The position numbers were made by a program, and so were the translations under genes. From contig CATEFX010000019.1 of NCBI GenBank assembly GCA_949499105.1, forward strand, positions 124,001 through 188,000: a DNA stretch of 64,000 nt, read 5' to 3'. Source of the stretch: Formosa sp. Hel1_33_131. GTDB lineage: Bacteria > Bacteroidota > Bacteroidia > Flavobacteriales > Flavobacteriaceae. Below, one piece after another: positions 1 through 9,095 of the stretch (position 1 is its first letter; each line of letters begins with the position of its first letter). The notes below the pieces were generated by a model, which searched no databases, was not told the origin of the DNA, and was given only the letters and a program-made list of their open reading frames with translations.

Positions 1-497
1 GCTTGCCAGTTATAGGCATTCATTAAAAACTGACCAAGGGTAGGAGCAACAATCGGTATCAAGATAAAGATCATCACAATAAACGACATCACTTTAGCCA
101 TATAATCACCTTCGTATGAATCGCGAATCATGGCGATGCTTAAGGTTCTTGGCGATGCCAATCCAATCCCTTGTAAAATACGACCTACAATCAGCACTTC
201 GTAGTTATTGGTATTCACGCAAATAACACTCGCAACAGCAAACACTAAAAACCCCACATAAATAATTGATTTCCGACCATAGCTATCTGATAGTGGGCCA
301 AATATCAACTGACCGAATCCTAAGCCCAGAAAAATCATTGTGATGAGTAATTGATGGTCTTGGGTGTCAGTAACTCCTAAATCGGTTCCTATAACCGCTA
401 GAGCGGGAAGAATCCCATCAATAGATAATGCCACTAACGACATTAATAAAGCCATGATGGCAATAAACTCGATTTTGAGTGCAGGTTGGTTTTGCAT
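1..497 (-). CDS. MFS drug exporter, Bcr/CflA-like (partial, C-terminus off window)
   Basis: Proton-driven efflux pump of the inner membrane, major facilitator superfamily (DHA1). The minus strand is open from an ATG at 497 to the window edge, giving about 165 N-terminal residues with five or so hydrophobic helices. The loop after helix 2 carries the family motif A (GPLSDSYGRKS), and the next conserved block reads RILQGIGLASPRTLSIAMIRD-like, which is typical of the Bcr/CflA branch. The substrate cannot be read from this fragment. The ORF track missed it because the gene has no stop inside the window. It lies 19 bases downstream of the Nudix gene on the same strand, so the two may be cotranscribed. 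Confidence 0.85.
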   Translation of the reverse strand, partial: MQNQPALKIEFIAIMALLMSLVALSIDGILPALAVIGTDLGVTDTQDHQLLITMIFLGLGFGQLIFGPLSDSYGRKSIIYVGFLVFAVASVICVNTNNYEVLIVGRILQGIGLASPRTLSIAMIRDSYEGDYMAKVMSFIVMIFILIPIVAPTLGQFLMNAYNWQ

Positions 498-516
498 CCG
501 GCGAAATTACTGCTAT

Positions 517-1065
517 TTAAATGACTTTCAATACCGCATCCATCACAAACTGATAATAAGGCATATCGGCAGGGACTATTGTGAACGTTGGGTGATTTTG
601 AAGCATACACTCTTTGAGTTCTTCAAAAGAAAAAAGGCGTAGGTCATCCACTTCAGTCTCTTGAATGGTGAGATGAGAAACCGTTGTTTCTAGTTTTATT
701 AAAAATACATGTTGAAATTCGCAGTCAATAATACCGGTATCAAAATGATTGGTATTTTTTCGGATATCAAAAGGGGTTAAATCCTTTTCAAGTATATCTA
801 ACCCAATTTCTTCTTTTACCTCCCGAATCGCACCTTCAATAATGGATTCTCCTGCACTCACATGTCCTGCGACCGAAACATCCCAAAACCCTGGAAAGGT
901 TTGTTTTGTAAGGCTTCGTTTTTGGAGTAAAAGAGCAGGAGCAGGAGTATAAAACCAAACATGCACTGTCGGATGAAACCAACCCTTTTGGTGGGCTTCA
1001 TCTTTTAAGCACGTTTTTCCTGTTGGCTTCCCTTCAGAATCCCAGATGTCTAAATATTCGTCCAC
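517..1065 (-). CDS. Nudix hydrolase, isopentenyl-diphosphate isomerase-like (YfcD type)
   Basis: Hydrolase of a nucleoside-diphosphate-X type substrate, or an IPP-isomerase-like relative. A complete Nudix box GX5EX7REUXEEXGU is visible around residues 67-89 (GHVSAGE then REVKEEIGL). The N-terminus (DEYLDIWDSEG...KGWFHPTVHVWFY) resembles the YfcD/IDI-like subgroup, which often opens with a similar strand and a conserved H-x-x-x-H-V region. At 182 residues it has the usual size. True IPP isomerase activity would need specific Cys and Glu residues that I cannot confirm, so only the general family call is firm. It starts 6 bases after the M42 peptidase stop and is probably in the same transcript. 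Confidence 0.85.
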   Translation of the reverse strand: MDEYLDIWDSEGKPTGKTCLKDEAHQKGWFHPTVHVWFYTPAPALLLQKRSLTKQTFPGFWDVSVAGHVSAGESIIEGAIREVKEEIGLDILEKDLTPFDIRKNTNHFDTGIIDCEFQHVFLIKLETTVSHLTIQETEVDDLRLFSFEELKECMLQNHPTFTIVPADMPYYQFVMDAVLKVI

Positions 1066-1071
1066 TAAAAA

Positions 1072-2160
1072 TTAATCAAAATAACTAAACGTTTCACCGT
1101 CTTTGATATTTAATAAAGTTTCGTAAATCATTTTAATGACATTCTCAACATCATCTCTGTGGACCATTTCTACAGTTGTATGCATGTATCGCAATGGTAA
1201 TGAAATCAGTGCAGAAGCAACGCCGCCATTACTATAAGCAAAGGCATCTGTATCAGTTCCAGTCGCTCTCGAAAGTGCGGCACGTTGGAACGGGATTTTA
1301 TGCGCTTCGGCTGTTTCTGTGATTAAATCACGTAATTTTTGTTGAACCGCAGGTGCATATGCTATCACAGGCCCTTTGCCCATTTCGCAATGGCCTTGGG
1401 TCTTTTTATCGATCATTGGAGTGGTGGTGTCGTGTGTCACATCAGTTACAATGGCAACATCGGGTTGAATAGTATGTGTAATCATTTCAGCGCCACGTAA
1501 TCCGATTTCTTCTTGCACGGAATTCGTGATATACAAACCAAAAGGAAGGGTCTTTTTATTTTCATGTAACAATCTAGCCACTTGCGCTATCATAAATCCA
1601 CCCATTCGATTGTCTAAGGCACGACACACAAAATGGTCTTTGTTAAGCACATGGAAAGTATCTGGATAGGTAATGACACACCCGACATGAACGCCCAATT
1701 CATCGACCGCTTCTTTCGTTTTACATCCGATATCAATAAAAATATTATCCGGTTTTGGTGCCTGTTCTTTTGCTAAACTCCGAGTGTGGATGGCTGGCCA
1801 CCCAAAGACACCTTTAACAATCCCCTTTTTGGTATGAATATTGACAATTTTGCTGGGCGCAATTTGATGATCGCTTCCACCATTTCGAATGACATAAATT
1901 AAACCGTCATCAGAAATATAATTGACATACCACGAAATTTCATCGGCATGACCTTCAATCACCACTTTAAATGGTGCATTTGGATTAATGATGCCCACTG
2001 CAGTGCCATACGTATCGGTGATAAAGGAATCTACATACGGTTTTAAATAGTCCATCCAAAGTTTTTGACCATCCCATTCATACCCTGTTGGGGCTGCATT
2101 ATTTAGGTAGTCTTCTAAAAAGGTAAGTGCTTTTTTATCAAGAATCGTTTTTTGTGCCAT
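1072..2160 (-). CDS. M42 family metallopeptidase (FrvX-like aminopeptidase)
   Basis: Cytoplasmic cobalt/zinc-dependent aminopeptidase of the tetrahedral aminopeptidase family, which trims peptides. The two-metal site is visible in order: EGHADEI (His), CRALDNRMGG (bridging Asp), QEEIGLRGA (catalytic and metal Glu), VTDVTHD (Asp) and YMHTTVEM (His). Length is 362 residues from the ATG at 2160. The track's longer start at 2190 is a TTG and adds a poorly conserved tail, so I chose the ATG (MAQKTILDKK). DUF4294 is transcribed divergently from the shared upstream gap. Confidence 0.92.
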   Translation of the reverse strand: MAQKTILDKKALTFLEDYLNNAAPTGYEWDGQKLWMDYLKPYVDSFITDTYGTAVGIINPNAPFKVVIEGHADEISWYVNYISDDGLIYVIRNGGSDHQIAPSKIVNIHTKKGIVKGVFGWPAIHTRSLAKEQAPKPDNIFIDIGCKTKEAVDELGVHVGCVITYPDTFHVLNKDHFVCRALDNRMGGFMIAQVARLLHENKKTLPFGLYITNSVQEEIGLRGAEMITHTIQPDVAIVTDVTHDTTTPMIDKKTQGHCEMGKGPVIAYAPAVQQKLRDLITETAEAHKIPFQRAALSRATGTDTDAFAYSNGGVASALISLPLRYMHTTVEMVHRDDVENVIKMIYETLLNIKDGETFSYFD

Positions 2161-2260
2161 TTTGAGTTTAATTTTCGTTAAAAATAACAATTATGAATGA
2201 TAATCACACATAGATTAAAGCATATTTTGTAAATTTGAATCCGCTGTAGTAAAGATAATT

Positions 2261-2923
2261 ATGAGATCGATTTATTATATTCTTTTTTGGTTTCCAGTAC
2301 TCATTTATGGGCAGACCCTCCCTATAGAAAACGATTCTATTTCTGATAAGTTTTTAGTCATTGTTGGGGATACTATCACGAATAATTCGATTGTTTTAAA
2401 TGAGGTTTATATTCTTCCAAAATTAAAAATTCGTAATTCTAAATCGAGACGACGCTATTTAATTTTACAGCGCAAAACCATCAAAGTATATCCGTACGCA
2501 AAGTTAGCATCCGAGCGATTAAAAAGCTTGAATGAGCGGATCACCAATCTTAAGAGTCGACGAAAGCGAAAGAAATATATGCGTATGATTCAGAAGTTTA
2601 TAGAAGATGAGTTTGCCGAAAAACTTAAGAAATTCACAAAAACTGAGGGCCAAATTTTAATTAAATTAATTCACCGACAAACTGGTGAAACCGCTTTTGA
2701 TTTGATAAAATCACTAAGGAGTACTTGGCGCGCGTTTTGGTATAATAATACCGCTCTATTATTTGATATGTCTTTAAAGATTCCGTTTGATCCTTGGACG
2801 TCAGAAGAAGATTATTTGATAGAGGATATTTTGCAACGACAATTCCAAAATGGGCGACTCGAATATCAAAAATCCTTTAATAAGTTTAATCTCTATGAGC
2901 TTTCTGAAGAGTGGAAACCCTAA
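2261..2923 (+). CDS. DUF4294 family exported protein
   Basis: Function unknown. The protein begins with a signal peptide (MRSIYYILFWFPVLIYGQ, cleavage likely after G or Q near residue 18), so it is exported to the periplasm or beyond. The body is very basic in the middle (SKSRRRYLILQRKTIKVYPYAKLASERLKSLNERI) and ends in a conserved aromatic segment (WRAFWYNNTALLFDMSLKIPFDPW), which I recognise as DUF4294, a family largely confined to Bacteroidota. A TAAATTTG element at 2230 fits a TAnnTTTG -7 box. It faces away from the M42 peptidase gene. Confidence 0.8.
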   Translation: MRSIYYILFWFPVLIYGQTLPIENDSISDKFLVIVGDTITNNSIVLNEVYILPKLKIRNSKSRRRYLILQRKTIKVYPYAKLASERLKSLNERITNLKSRRKRKKYMRMIQKFIEDEFAEKLKKFTKTEGQILIKLIHRQTGETAFDLIKSLRSTWRAFWYNNTALLFDMSLKIPFDPWTSEEDYLIEDILQRQFQNGRLEYQKSFNKFNLYELSEEWKP

Positions 2924-2982
2924 AATAGCTACAAATAAAGCGAATTTAAAATAAATCAAATACCGTTTATTGCCCGATGCTA

Positions 2983-3014
2983 TCCGTTTGTTACATGGAA
3001 CGTCCGTTTGTTAC
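2983..3014. repeat. Short direct repeat, 12 bp twice at 20-bp period
   Basis: TCCGTTTGTTAC occurs at 2983-2994 and again at 3003-3014 in the 226-base gap between two convergent genes (DUF4294 and DUF4268). The 8-base interval differs between copies. Nothing else recognisable lies in this gap; there is no clear terminator hairpin. Confidence 0.6.
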
Positions 3015-3149
3015 TTAGCGCTTTGTATTCTGAACTAAATGCAGTTATTTTGAAATGAAATAAATCACAAGATTTGTTTAAAGAATTTAAGAATTAATTA
3101 GACTTTTTTGCCCCATTTATTTTAAACCTACTTTAAATACGGTTAAGAC

Positions 3150-3578
3150 TCAAATCTTAATCGTATTTTCGTATAAAGTATAAAATTCTTCAAACTTTAG
3201 CATGGAATCATTTAGAAATTCCATCGCATCTCTCCAGGAAGATTTATCGTGTATTGAAACCTTAGACTCTATTGAGACGTAAACTACTGATATTATTTTG
3301 TCTTCTGGAAGTTTAAAAAACGCATCAAAAATAACCTGAGGTAAAAAATCTGTTTCTAAGATCGATTTGTGGGATACTATTTTGTCCCAATACGCTTGTT
3401 GTTTGATTGGACTCATATCAATACACAAAGCGACATAAGCGGTTTTGGTATCAAAATGAAATTTAAAGTTGAGCCCTTTGACTTTGGTGTTATAGAGAAT
3501 CCAATTTTTTGGGAATGACTTTCCAAAACTGATCCAAAATTCTTGTCTTAATCGTTTCGCTTCATTTTTACTAAACAT
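3150..3578 (-). CDS. DUF4268 domain-containing protein
   Basis: A 142-residue soluble protein of unknown function. The sequence (FSKNEAKRLRQEFWISFG, then GLNFKFHFDTKTAYVALCIDM) matches the pattern of DUF4268, which in other proteins is found at the C-terminus of nuclease-like or restriction-linked proteins. Here it stands alone with no nuclease domain. No signal peptide or membrane segment is present. It begins 3 bases after the ZIP transporter stop and shares its strand, so cotranscription with the ZIP and methyltransferase genes is likely. Confidence 0.75.
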   Translation of the reverse strand: MFSKNEAKRLRQEFWISFGKSFPKNWILYNTKVKGLNFKFHFDTKTAYVALCIDMSPIKQQAYWDKIVSHKSILETDFLPQVIFDAFFKLPEDKIISVVYVSIESKVSIHDKSSWRDAMEFLNDSMLKFEEFYTLYENTIKI

Positions 3579-3581
3579 GAT

Positions 3582-4256
3582 TTATATGAAATATGCTAAA
3601 ACAACTGCACCAATAATCATTAAAATTTTATTTAAATTAAAATGGTGGCCTTCGCTGCTTTCAAACAAAATAATGGTCGAGATGTGAAAAAACATCCCTA
3701 TAACCACTGCATTTACACTATAAATAACGGTTGGAGATATGCTCAAAAATTCTGCAGCCAACGACCCTAAGGGGGTCATAAGCGTAAAAACGATTAAAAA
3801 GAGAACCACTTGAGGTTTTGGTAATTTTGATTTTAGTAAAAAGGTGGTGATTAAAATAGCGATAGGGATTTTATGAATGACTACCCCAATAATAATGTTA
3901 TGGTGATCTTTTAAAGGAAAGCCTTCAAAAAAGGCATGAATTGCAAGGCTAATAAATAAAAACCAAGGAAATCTATCTTTGGAATCATGCTGATGCAGAT
4001 GGCCGTGTTCGGCGCCTTTAGAATAAAACTCTAATAATATTTGCAACAAAATACCGCCCATAATAAAGACGCCAATGCGTTTGGTTTCGAGATGAATATA
4101 CACTTGCGGGAGTAATTCAAAAATGGTTGTAGAAAGTAAAAAAGCACCACTAAAGGCCAAAAATAATTTTAAATTTAAGGGCTTAGATTTACTATACAAA
4201 AGTACAATAGCGACCCCAAAAACAACTGCCATAATGGGTCCTAAAAAACTAATCAT
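3582..4256 (-). CDS. ZIP family metal transporter
   Basis: Integral membrane uptake transporter for divalent metals, probably zinc. The 224-residue protein has about eight hydrophobic helices, a short His-rich cytoplasmic loop (EHGHLHQHDSKD near residue 82) and the ZIP metal-site helices: HAFFEGFPL (HxxxEG, helix 4) and VVIHKIPIAI (HKxP, helix 5). The start overlaps the end of the upstream methyltransferase gene by 8 bases, which implies translational coupling. The exact metal cannot be read from sequence. Confidence 0.88.
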   Translation of the reverse strand: MISFLGPIMAVVFGVAIVLLYSKSKPLNLKLFLAFSGAFLLSTTIFELLPQVYIHLETKRIGVFIMGGILLQILLEFYSKGAEHGHLHQHDSKDRFPWFLFISLAIHAFFEGFPLKDHHNIIIGVVIHKIPIAILITTFLLKSKLPKPQVVLFLIVFTLMTPLGSLAAEFLSISPTVIYSVNAVVIGMFFHISTIILFESSEGHHFNLNKILMIIGAVVLAYFI

Positions 4257-4989
4257 TGGTCATAAATATTAAAATTAATCGTTCTGAAGTATCAACATTA
4301 AAGGGCTCTAATTTATAATTTCCAAAACAATCTAACAAATGCAATCCTGCTTTGGAAAGCATCGTTTCAAAATCTTGAAACGTATAAGCACGTACTTTTT
4401 CTTGGAAGTGATAGGTTTGATTCCCATCGGTCACTTCGATATCTTTAGATACAAAACCCTCTTTAAAGTTGCGATTTAGTTCAAACTGAATTTGTTCGTC
4501 TTCATAAAAATTTTGAGGAATTAAATTTTCAATTACTAGAGGACTGTTCATGAAATCAAGGACTCCAATACCATTTGGTTTTAAGCTAGATTTGATGGTT
4601 TGAATGACTCTATAGTTATCTGTGTCATTATCAAAATACCCAAAACTTGTAAATAAATTTAAAACAATCTCAAATTGAGTCGCATACAAATCTCTCATAT
4701 CATGGACCTCAAAGTGTAAAGAATTTGAGGCATGAGTTTGAGCTTGTTGGATACTGTTTTGGGATAAATCCAACCCTGTAACTTGATATCCTAAACTGTT
4801 TAGAAATATAGAATGACGGCCTTTACCACACGCCAGATCCAATATTGAATCTTCGTTGTCTAGATTTAAATAGCGAACGAGCTTCTTTAAAAATAGTTCC
4901 GCTTCGTGATAGTCTCTATTTTTATAAAGTATATGATAATAAGGGGTATCAAACCACGATTGATACCACTTTGGTTGTTCTTTTGTCAT
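4249..4989 (-). CDS. Class I SAM-dependent methyltransferase
   Basis: Soluble methyltransferase of 246 residues, substrate unknown. The SAM-binding motif I is clear (ILDLACGKGRHSIFLNSLGY, residues about 44-63), followed by motif II (VTGLDLS) and a post-motif region NLFTSFGYFDN. The C-terminal half forms the usual substrate lid of small-molecule methyltransferases. It is first in a run of three overlapping or closely spaced minus-strand genes (methyltransferase, ZIP, DUF4268). Confidence 0.85.
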   Translation of the reverse strand: MTKEQPKWYQSWFDTPYYHILYKNRDYHEAELFLKKLVRYLNLDNEDSILDLACGKGRHSIFLNSLGYQVTGLDLSQNSIQQAQTHASNSLHFEVHDMRDLYATQFEIVLNLFTSFGYFDNDTDNYRVIQTIKSSLKPNGIGVLDFMNSPLVIENLIPQNFYEDEQIQFELNRNFKEGFVSKDIEVTDGNQTYHFQEKVRAYTFQDFETMLSKAGLHLLDCFGNYKLEPFNVDTSERLILIFMTND

Positions 4990-5047
4990 TCAATTTCTTT
5001 AACACGAACAAAAATACTGTATTTTTGGCATCTACTAAATAATTTTG

Positions 5048-6217
5048 ATGGAGAATAATTTTAAGATGGTTGCTAAAACCTTATTTGGTTTTGAAGAACT
5101 TTTAGCGAAAGAATTGAATCAACTCGGAGCACAAGCTGTTAAAATAGGTGTAAGACATGTGAGTTTTGTTGGTGATAAAGGATTTATGTACAAAGCCAAT
5201 CTAGGCATTCGTACTGCAATAAAAATTCTTAAACCAATTGCAAATTTTAAGGTAATAAATGAAACAGATTTATATAATAAAGTCAAAGCGATTCCTTGGG
5301 AGGATTATTTAAAATCTGATGGAACTCTCGCTGTAGGTGCCACCCTTAATGGAGAAACTTTTACACATTCTCAATATGTATCCCTCAAAACTAAGGATGC
5401 TATTGTAGATCGTTTTCGAGAAAAATCAGGCGAACGTCCAAACGTAGATTTACGGTTTCCAGATTTAAAAATTGACATCCATATCGATAGACATTTCTGT
5501 ACTGTTTCATTGGATAGTTCAGGAGAATCTTTACATAAAAGAGGCTACAAAGTTGCTACTAATATTGCTCCAATAAATGAAGTTTTAGCTGCTGGATTAG
5601 TTATGCTTTCTGGATGGGATGGACAGAGTGATTTTATGGATCCGATGTGTGGTTCAGGAACAGTTCTTATAGAAGCTGCAATGATTGCGTGTAATATTCC
5701 CCCGAATTTAATGCGTAACGAATTTGGTTTCGAACGTTGGGAAGATTGGGATGTCGATTTATTTGAAAAAATTGAGGAATCCTTACTCTCAAAAACGCGT
5801 GACTTTCATCACAAAATCATGGGGTTTGATAAATCTCCGAGTGCTGTTGAAAAAGCCATTCAGAATGTACAAAATGCCAAGTTAGAGGATTTCATATACA
5901 TTAAACACGAAGATTTTTTTAAAACTCAAAAAGGAGGCGAAGAACATCTACATATGGTATTTAATCCGCCCTATGGTGAGCGATTAGATATTGAAATGGA
6001 AAGTTTTTATGGAGCTATTGGATCAACGCTTAAGCATAAATACCCAGGCACAAATGCGTGGATGATTTCGTCAAACTTGGAAGCATTAAAATTTATTGCA
6101 CTAAGACCTTCAAGAAAAATTAAGCTTTTTAATGCGAAGCTTGAAGCTAAGTTTTTAAAATTTGAGATGTATGCTGGCACTAAAAAAATTCATAAACTAG
6201 AATCTAAAGAGGATTAA
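5048..6217 (+). CDS. THUMP domain 23S rRNA guanine-N2 methyltransferase (RlmL N-terminal type)
   Basis: RNA methyltransferase that probably makes m2G in 23S rRNA, as the N-terminal half of RlmL does. A ferredoxin-like plus THUMP region occupies roughly residues 1-160. The Rossmann methyltransferase follows, with FMDPMCGSGTVLIEAAMIA (motif I) and the catalytic NPPYGERL (motif IV). Length of 389 residues equals the single-function family rather than the double RlmKL. I start at the ATG at 5048; the track's 5045 codon is TTG. A TATTTTTG box at 5020-5027 fits a -7 element. The 3' end overlaps the convergent 4-TM gene by 4 bases. Confidence 0.88.
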   Translation: MENNFKMVAKTLFGFEELLAKELNQLGAQAVKIGVRHVSFVGDKGFMYKANLGIRTAIKILKPIANFKVINETDLYNKVKAIPWEDYLKSDGTLAVGATLNGETFTHSQYVSLKTKDAIVDRFREKSGERPNVDLRFPDLKIDIHIDRHFCTVSLDSSGESLHKRGYKVATNIAPINEVLAAGLVMLSGWDGQSDFMDPMCGSGTVLIEAAMIACNIPPNLMRNEFGFERWEDWDVDLFEKIEESLLSKTRDFHHKIMGFDKSPSAVEKAIQNVQNAKLEDFIYIKHEDFFKTQKGGEEHLHMVFNPPYGERLDIEMESFYGAIGSTLKHKYPGTNAWMISSNLEALKFIALRPSRKIKLFNAKLEAKFLKFEMYAGTKKIHKLESKED

Positions 6218-6645
6218 GTTAAGACCCCGATTTTATTCATTTTAGAAGAAAACCACACTAAAAAGATTCCAATAAAAATGGTCGCTAGGGGGAGTATTAA
6301 ATCCAAACCTGTAATTTGTATATCATTTTGAATAAAGAAATTATAGTTCTGATGTACAATCAACGAAATTAGAGAGAAAAGGAATAGTGGATACACAATT
6401 TTTTTTCGAAGCAATAAACCAACAGATCCAAATAAGCCGGCAAAAACAGCCGATGCAAATGCAGCGGTTACCCAAGTTGGAAGATTATGAAAATATTTTT
6501 GTTCACTTTCAGATAACAATTTCATAACATTTTCGCTCATAAATGATTGGCCTATATAGGCAAATACTCCTATAAGATTCCATAAAATGGCAAGGATACT
6601 AATAATCCAAAAATTATTTGTAGGGCGGGGTGGTTGATTTATCAT
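6214..6645 (-). CDS. Uncharacterised four-helix membrane protein
   Basis: I do not assign a function. The 143-residue protein has four predicted membrane helices (about residues 12-32, 58-80, 84-100 and 112-132), a proline-rich N-terminal tail (INQPPRPTNNFW) and a short basic C-terminus. Similar Flavobacteriaceae proteins are sometimes labelled 'sugar transporter', but nothing in this sequence supports that. Its stop overlaps the convergent THUMP methyltransferase gene by 4 bases. Confidence 0.75.
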   Translation of the reverse strand: MINQPPRPTNNFWIISILAILWNLIGVFAYIGQSFMSENVMKLLSESEQKYFHNLPTWVTAAFASAVFAGLFGSVGLLLRKKIVYPLFLFSLISLIVHQNYNFFIQNDIQITGLDLILPLATIFIGIFLVWFSSKMNKIGVLT

Positions 6646-6777
6646 AAGTTTAGAGAATTATAATAGTTAATTAAAAGTATCAATTTTCATTACAAACAAA
6701 AATAAATTCACATAAATTTAACTTTCAGTATGATATAGATAATGTTGACTAAAATAAAAATAAACAAAAATTATTCT

Positions 6778-6806
6778 TTGTAAACTCAATAAAGAACGTA
6801 CTTTTG
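6778..6806 (+). promoter_or_regulatory. Bacteroidota-type promoter of the DEAH helicase gene
   Basis: TTG at 6778-6780, an 18-base spacer, then TACTTTTG at 6799-6806. This fits the Bacteroidota -33/-7 consensus TTG-N19-TAnnTTTG. It places the transcript start near 6813, about 16 bases upstream of the ATG. Confidence 0.6.
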
Positions 6807-6828
6807 CAAAAATCAACCAATATTAACT

Positions 6829-8370
6829 ATGCTTTCCATTTCAGAACAAGAAGAACGTAAAACTGGCAAAGAGCTCTACAGCTATCAGAAAGGAGCGATC
6901 CAAAAAATCTTTCAATGCTTTGAAACTGCTGCTGAGGATTACCATTTATTGTACCAGCTACCAACAGGTGGAGGAAAGACCGTTATTTTCTCCGAAATTG
7001 TAAGTCAATACTTAAAAACTCACAAGAAAAAAGTCTTAGTAATGACGCATCGGATTGAGCTTTGTAAACAGACATCTTCTGTTTTAACAGAGTTTGGGGT
7101 GCAAAATAAAGTGATTGATAGTAAAGCCAATTTAGAAGATCAGTCAAATTTTCAGTGTTTTGTGGCGATGGTTGAAACTCTAAACAATCGATTAAAAGAC
7201 GATAAGTTGGATATTTCAGATATTGGACTTATTATTATTGATGAAGCGCACTACAACTCCTTTACAAAGCTTTTTAAGTTTTTTGAGAAATCGTTTATTT
7301 TAGGAGTGACTGCAACCCCTTTAAGCTCAAATATTGAACTTCCAATGACCGACAATTACAATGAGTTAATTGTAGGTGAAAGTATCGAATCGCTGATTGA
7401 AAATGAATTTTTAGCGCAAGCAAACATGTATTCTTATAATGTTGGTTTAACTTCATTAATAGTGGGTGCTAATGGCGATTATACCGTAAAATCTTCGGAG
7501 GATTTATACACCAATAATGAAATGCTTTCCAAGTTAATGGAAGCTTACAATGAGCGTTGTGAAGGCAAAAAAACGCTTATATTTAACAATGGTATTAATA
7601 CTTCCTTATTTGTGTATGATTTGTTTAGGAATGCTGGATATCCTGTAGCACATTTAGACAATACAGCGTCCAAAAAAGAACGGACTCAAATTCTGAAATG
7701 GTTTAAGGAAACACCAAATGCCATCCTAACCTCTGTGAGTATTTTAACGACTGGTTTTGATGAACCAACCGTGGAATCCATCATTCTAAATCGAGCTACC
7801 AAATCGTTGACCTTATACTACCAAATGATTGGTAGAGGGTCCCGTATCTTAAAAAATAAGAACTCTTTTGATGTTATTGATTTAGGAAATAATTTTCATC
7901 GCTTTGGACCTTGGGGAAGTACAAATTTAGATTGGCAACGTATTTTTAGATATCCAAATTATTATTTAGATGGCGTTTTAAGTGACGAAGAGCTCGAGAG
8001 TAATTTTATTTACGAGATGCCCGAAGATATTAGAAGGTCCTTTTCTAATTCAAAGGAAGTCTATTTTGATGTCAACAAAACTTATATACAATCCATTCGA
8101 AATGGCGAATCATCAAAAGTAGTTTTGAAACGCTCCATAGAACAACACGCGCTTATTTGTATTGAAAATAGTGAAGATATTTACGATGCATTAGATCTTG
8201 TAAAACTGTTAGCAGATGATATTGATTTTAGAATTCATCGGTATTCTAAATGTATAAGCAAGAGTACTCATAACTTTTTATCATGGCTTAAAGACGATTA
8301 TAAGAAAAAATTAAGAGCCTATTTAAGAGAAAATTTCGATGAAATTTTAGCCGAAATCCCTAGAGTTTAA
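6829..8370 (+). CDS. DEAD/DEAH box helicase (SF2, SSL2-like)
   Basis: ATP-dependent SF2 helicase or translocase of 513 residues. Motif I (QLPTGGGKT, about residue 43), motif Ia (MTHRIELCKQ), motif II DEAH (IIIDEAHYNS, about 136-145), motif III (GVTATP) and motif VI (QMIGRGSR, about 332-339) are all present, so both RecA domains are intact. A C-terminal stretch of about 150 residues has no motif I recognise. Relatives include the UvrB/type III restriction-like helicases of DNA repair, but no methyltransferase or nuclease gene is adjacent, so a stand-alone housekeeping role is more likely. It overlaps the CIA30 gene by one base (TAATG). Confidence 0.87.
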   Translation: MLSISEQEERKTGKELYSYQKGAIQKIFQCFETAAEDYHLLYQLPTGGGKTVIFSEIVSQYLKTHKKKVLVMTHRIELCKQTSSVLTEFGVQNKVIDSKANLEDQSNFQCFVAMVETLNNRLKDDKLDISDIGLIIIDEAHYNSFTKLFKFFEKSFILGVTATPLSSNIELPMTDNYNELIVGESIESLIENEFLAQANMYSYNVGLTSLIVGANGDYTVKSSEDLYTNNEMLSKLMEAYNERCEGKKTLIFNNGINTSLFVYDLFRNAGYPVAHLDNTASKKERTQILKWFKETPNAILTSVSILTTGFDEPTVESIILNRATKSLTLYYQMIGRGSRILKNKNSFDVIDLGNNFHRFGPWGSTNLDWQRIFRYPNYYLDGVLSDEELESNFIYEMPEDIRRSFSNSKEVYFDVNKTYIQSIRNGESSKVVLKRSIEQHALICIENSEDIYDALDLVKLLADDIDFRIHRYSKCISKSTHNFLSWLKDDYKKKLRAYLRENFDEILAEIPRV

Positions 8371-8915
8371 TGTTCTCAACCATGTTTTATACTTTCCTTT
8401 TTTTTCTAGTTATGAATACATTTCAATCGCCATCAATTATCTTTAAATTTGAATCTGGAGTCTCTACAAGTGGATGGCAAATCGTAGATGATCGTGTGAT
8501 GGGAGGGATGTCTCAGGGAAAATTTGAGCTCGATTCAGAAGGATTTGGTATGTTTAAAGGCTATGTAACAACTGAAAACAATGGCGGCTTCTCATCCTTG
8601 AGATATGATTTCAATGGCATTAAAACAAATGGCTATGAATCCATCGTTCTAACTCTAAAAGGAGACGGAAAATCGTATCAATTCAGATTAAAAGAATCTA
8701 CCAATCAACGACATTCCTACGTAAAAACGTTTGAAACTACTGGGATAAAGCAAGAGATTGTGATTCCTTTGAATAGCTTTATACCAAAATTTAGAGGTAG
8801 GTCTTTAGAGCTTCCTAATTTTAATGCCAATACAATTAATCAAATTGCATTCTTAATTGGCAATAAAACCAATGAACGTTTTTCGTTACAAATTGAAAGT
8901 ATCTTATTGAGATAA
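8370..8915 (+). CDS. CIA30 family protein (exported beta-sandwich)
   Basis: Named for the mitochondrial complex I intermediate-associated protein 30; the fold is a carbohydrate-binding-like jelly roll. The signature W-x-x-V-D-D-x-V-M-G-G-x-S is seen as GWQIVDDRVMGGMSQG (residues about 34-49), followed by GGFSSLRYDF and a late SFIPKFRGR segment. A hydrophobic N-terminus (MFSTMFYTFLFFLVMNTFQ) suggests a signal peptide. Length 181 is normal. It is coupled to the helicase by a TAATG overlap. The bacterial role is not established, and involvement in complex I should not be assumed. Confidence 0.8.
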   Translation: MFSTMFYTFLFFLVMNTFQSPSIIFKFESGVSTSGWQIVDDRVMGGMSQGKFELDSEGFGMFKGYVTTENNGGFSSLRYDFNGIKTNGYESIVLTLKGDGKSYQFRLKESTNQRHSYVKTFETTGIKQEIVIPLNSFIPKFRGRSLELPNFNANTINQIAFLIGNKTNERFSLQIESILLR

Positions 8916-9095
8916 TAGAGTTGCAAAAGAATTATAGATACTAATATCATTAACCTTTTGTCAAACGCTTTTTTTTTATTTTTCAAACCTGTTAGTGAAT
9001 CACTATTTATAAATAATGTTTTAAATTATTTTATAAAACTGTATATTTTTATATCTTTACTTGTGATTTAAAACTAACCAAAAAAATTAACCAAA

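Noticed and set aside
2983-3014. Riboswitch or regulator site at the 12-bp direct repeat
   Set aside because: It lies between the 3' ends of two convergent genes, so a regulatory role in initiation is unlikely. Kept only as a repeat.
6829-8915. DEAH helicase plus CIA30 gene as a phage defence pair
   Set aside because: No nuclease, methyltransferase or other defence gene nearby; CIA30 is an exported beta-sandwich protein. Ordinary neighbours on both sides.
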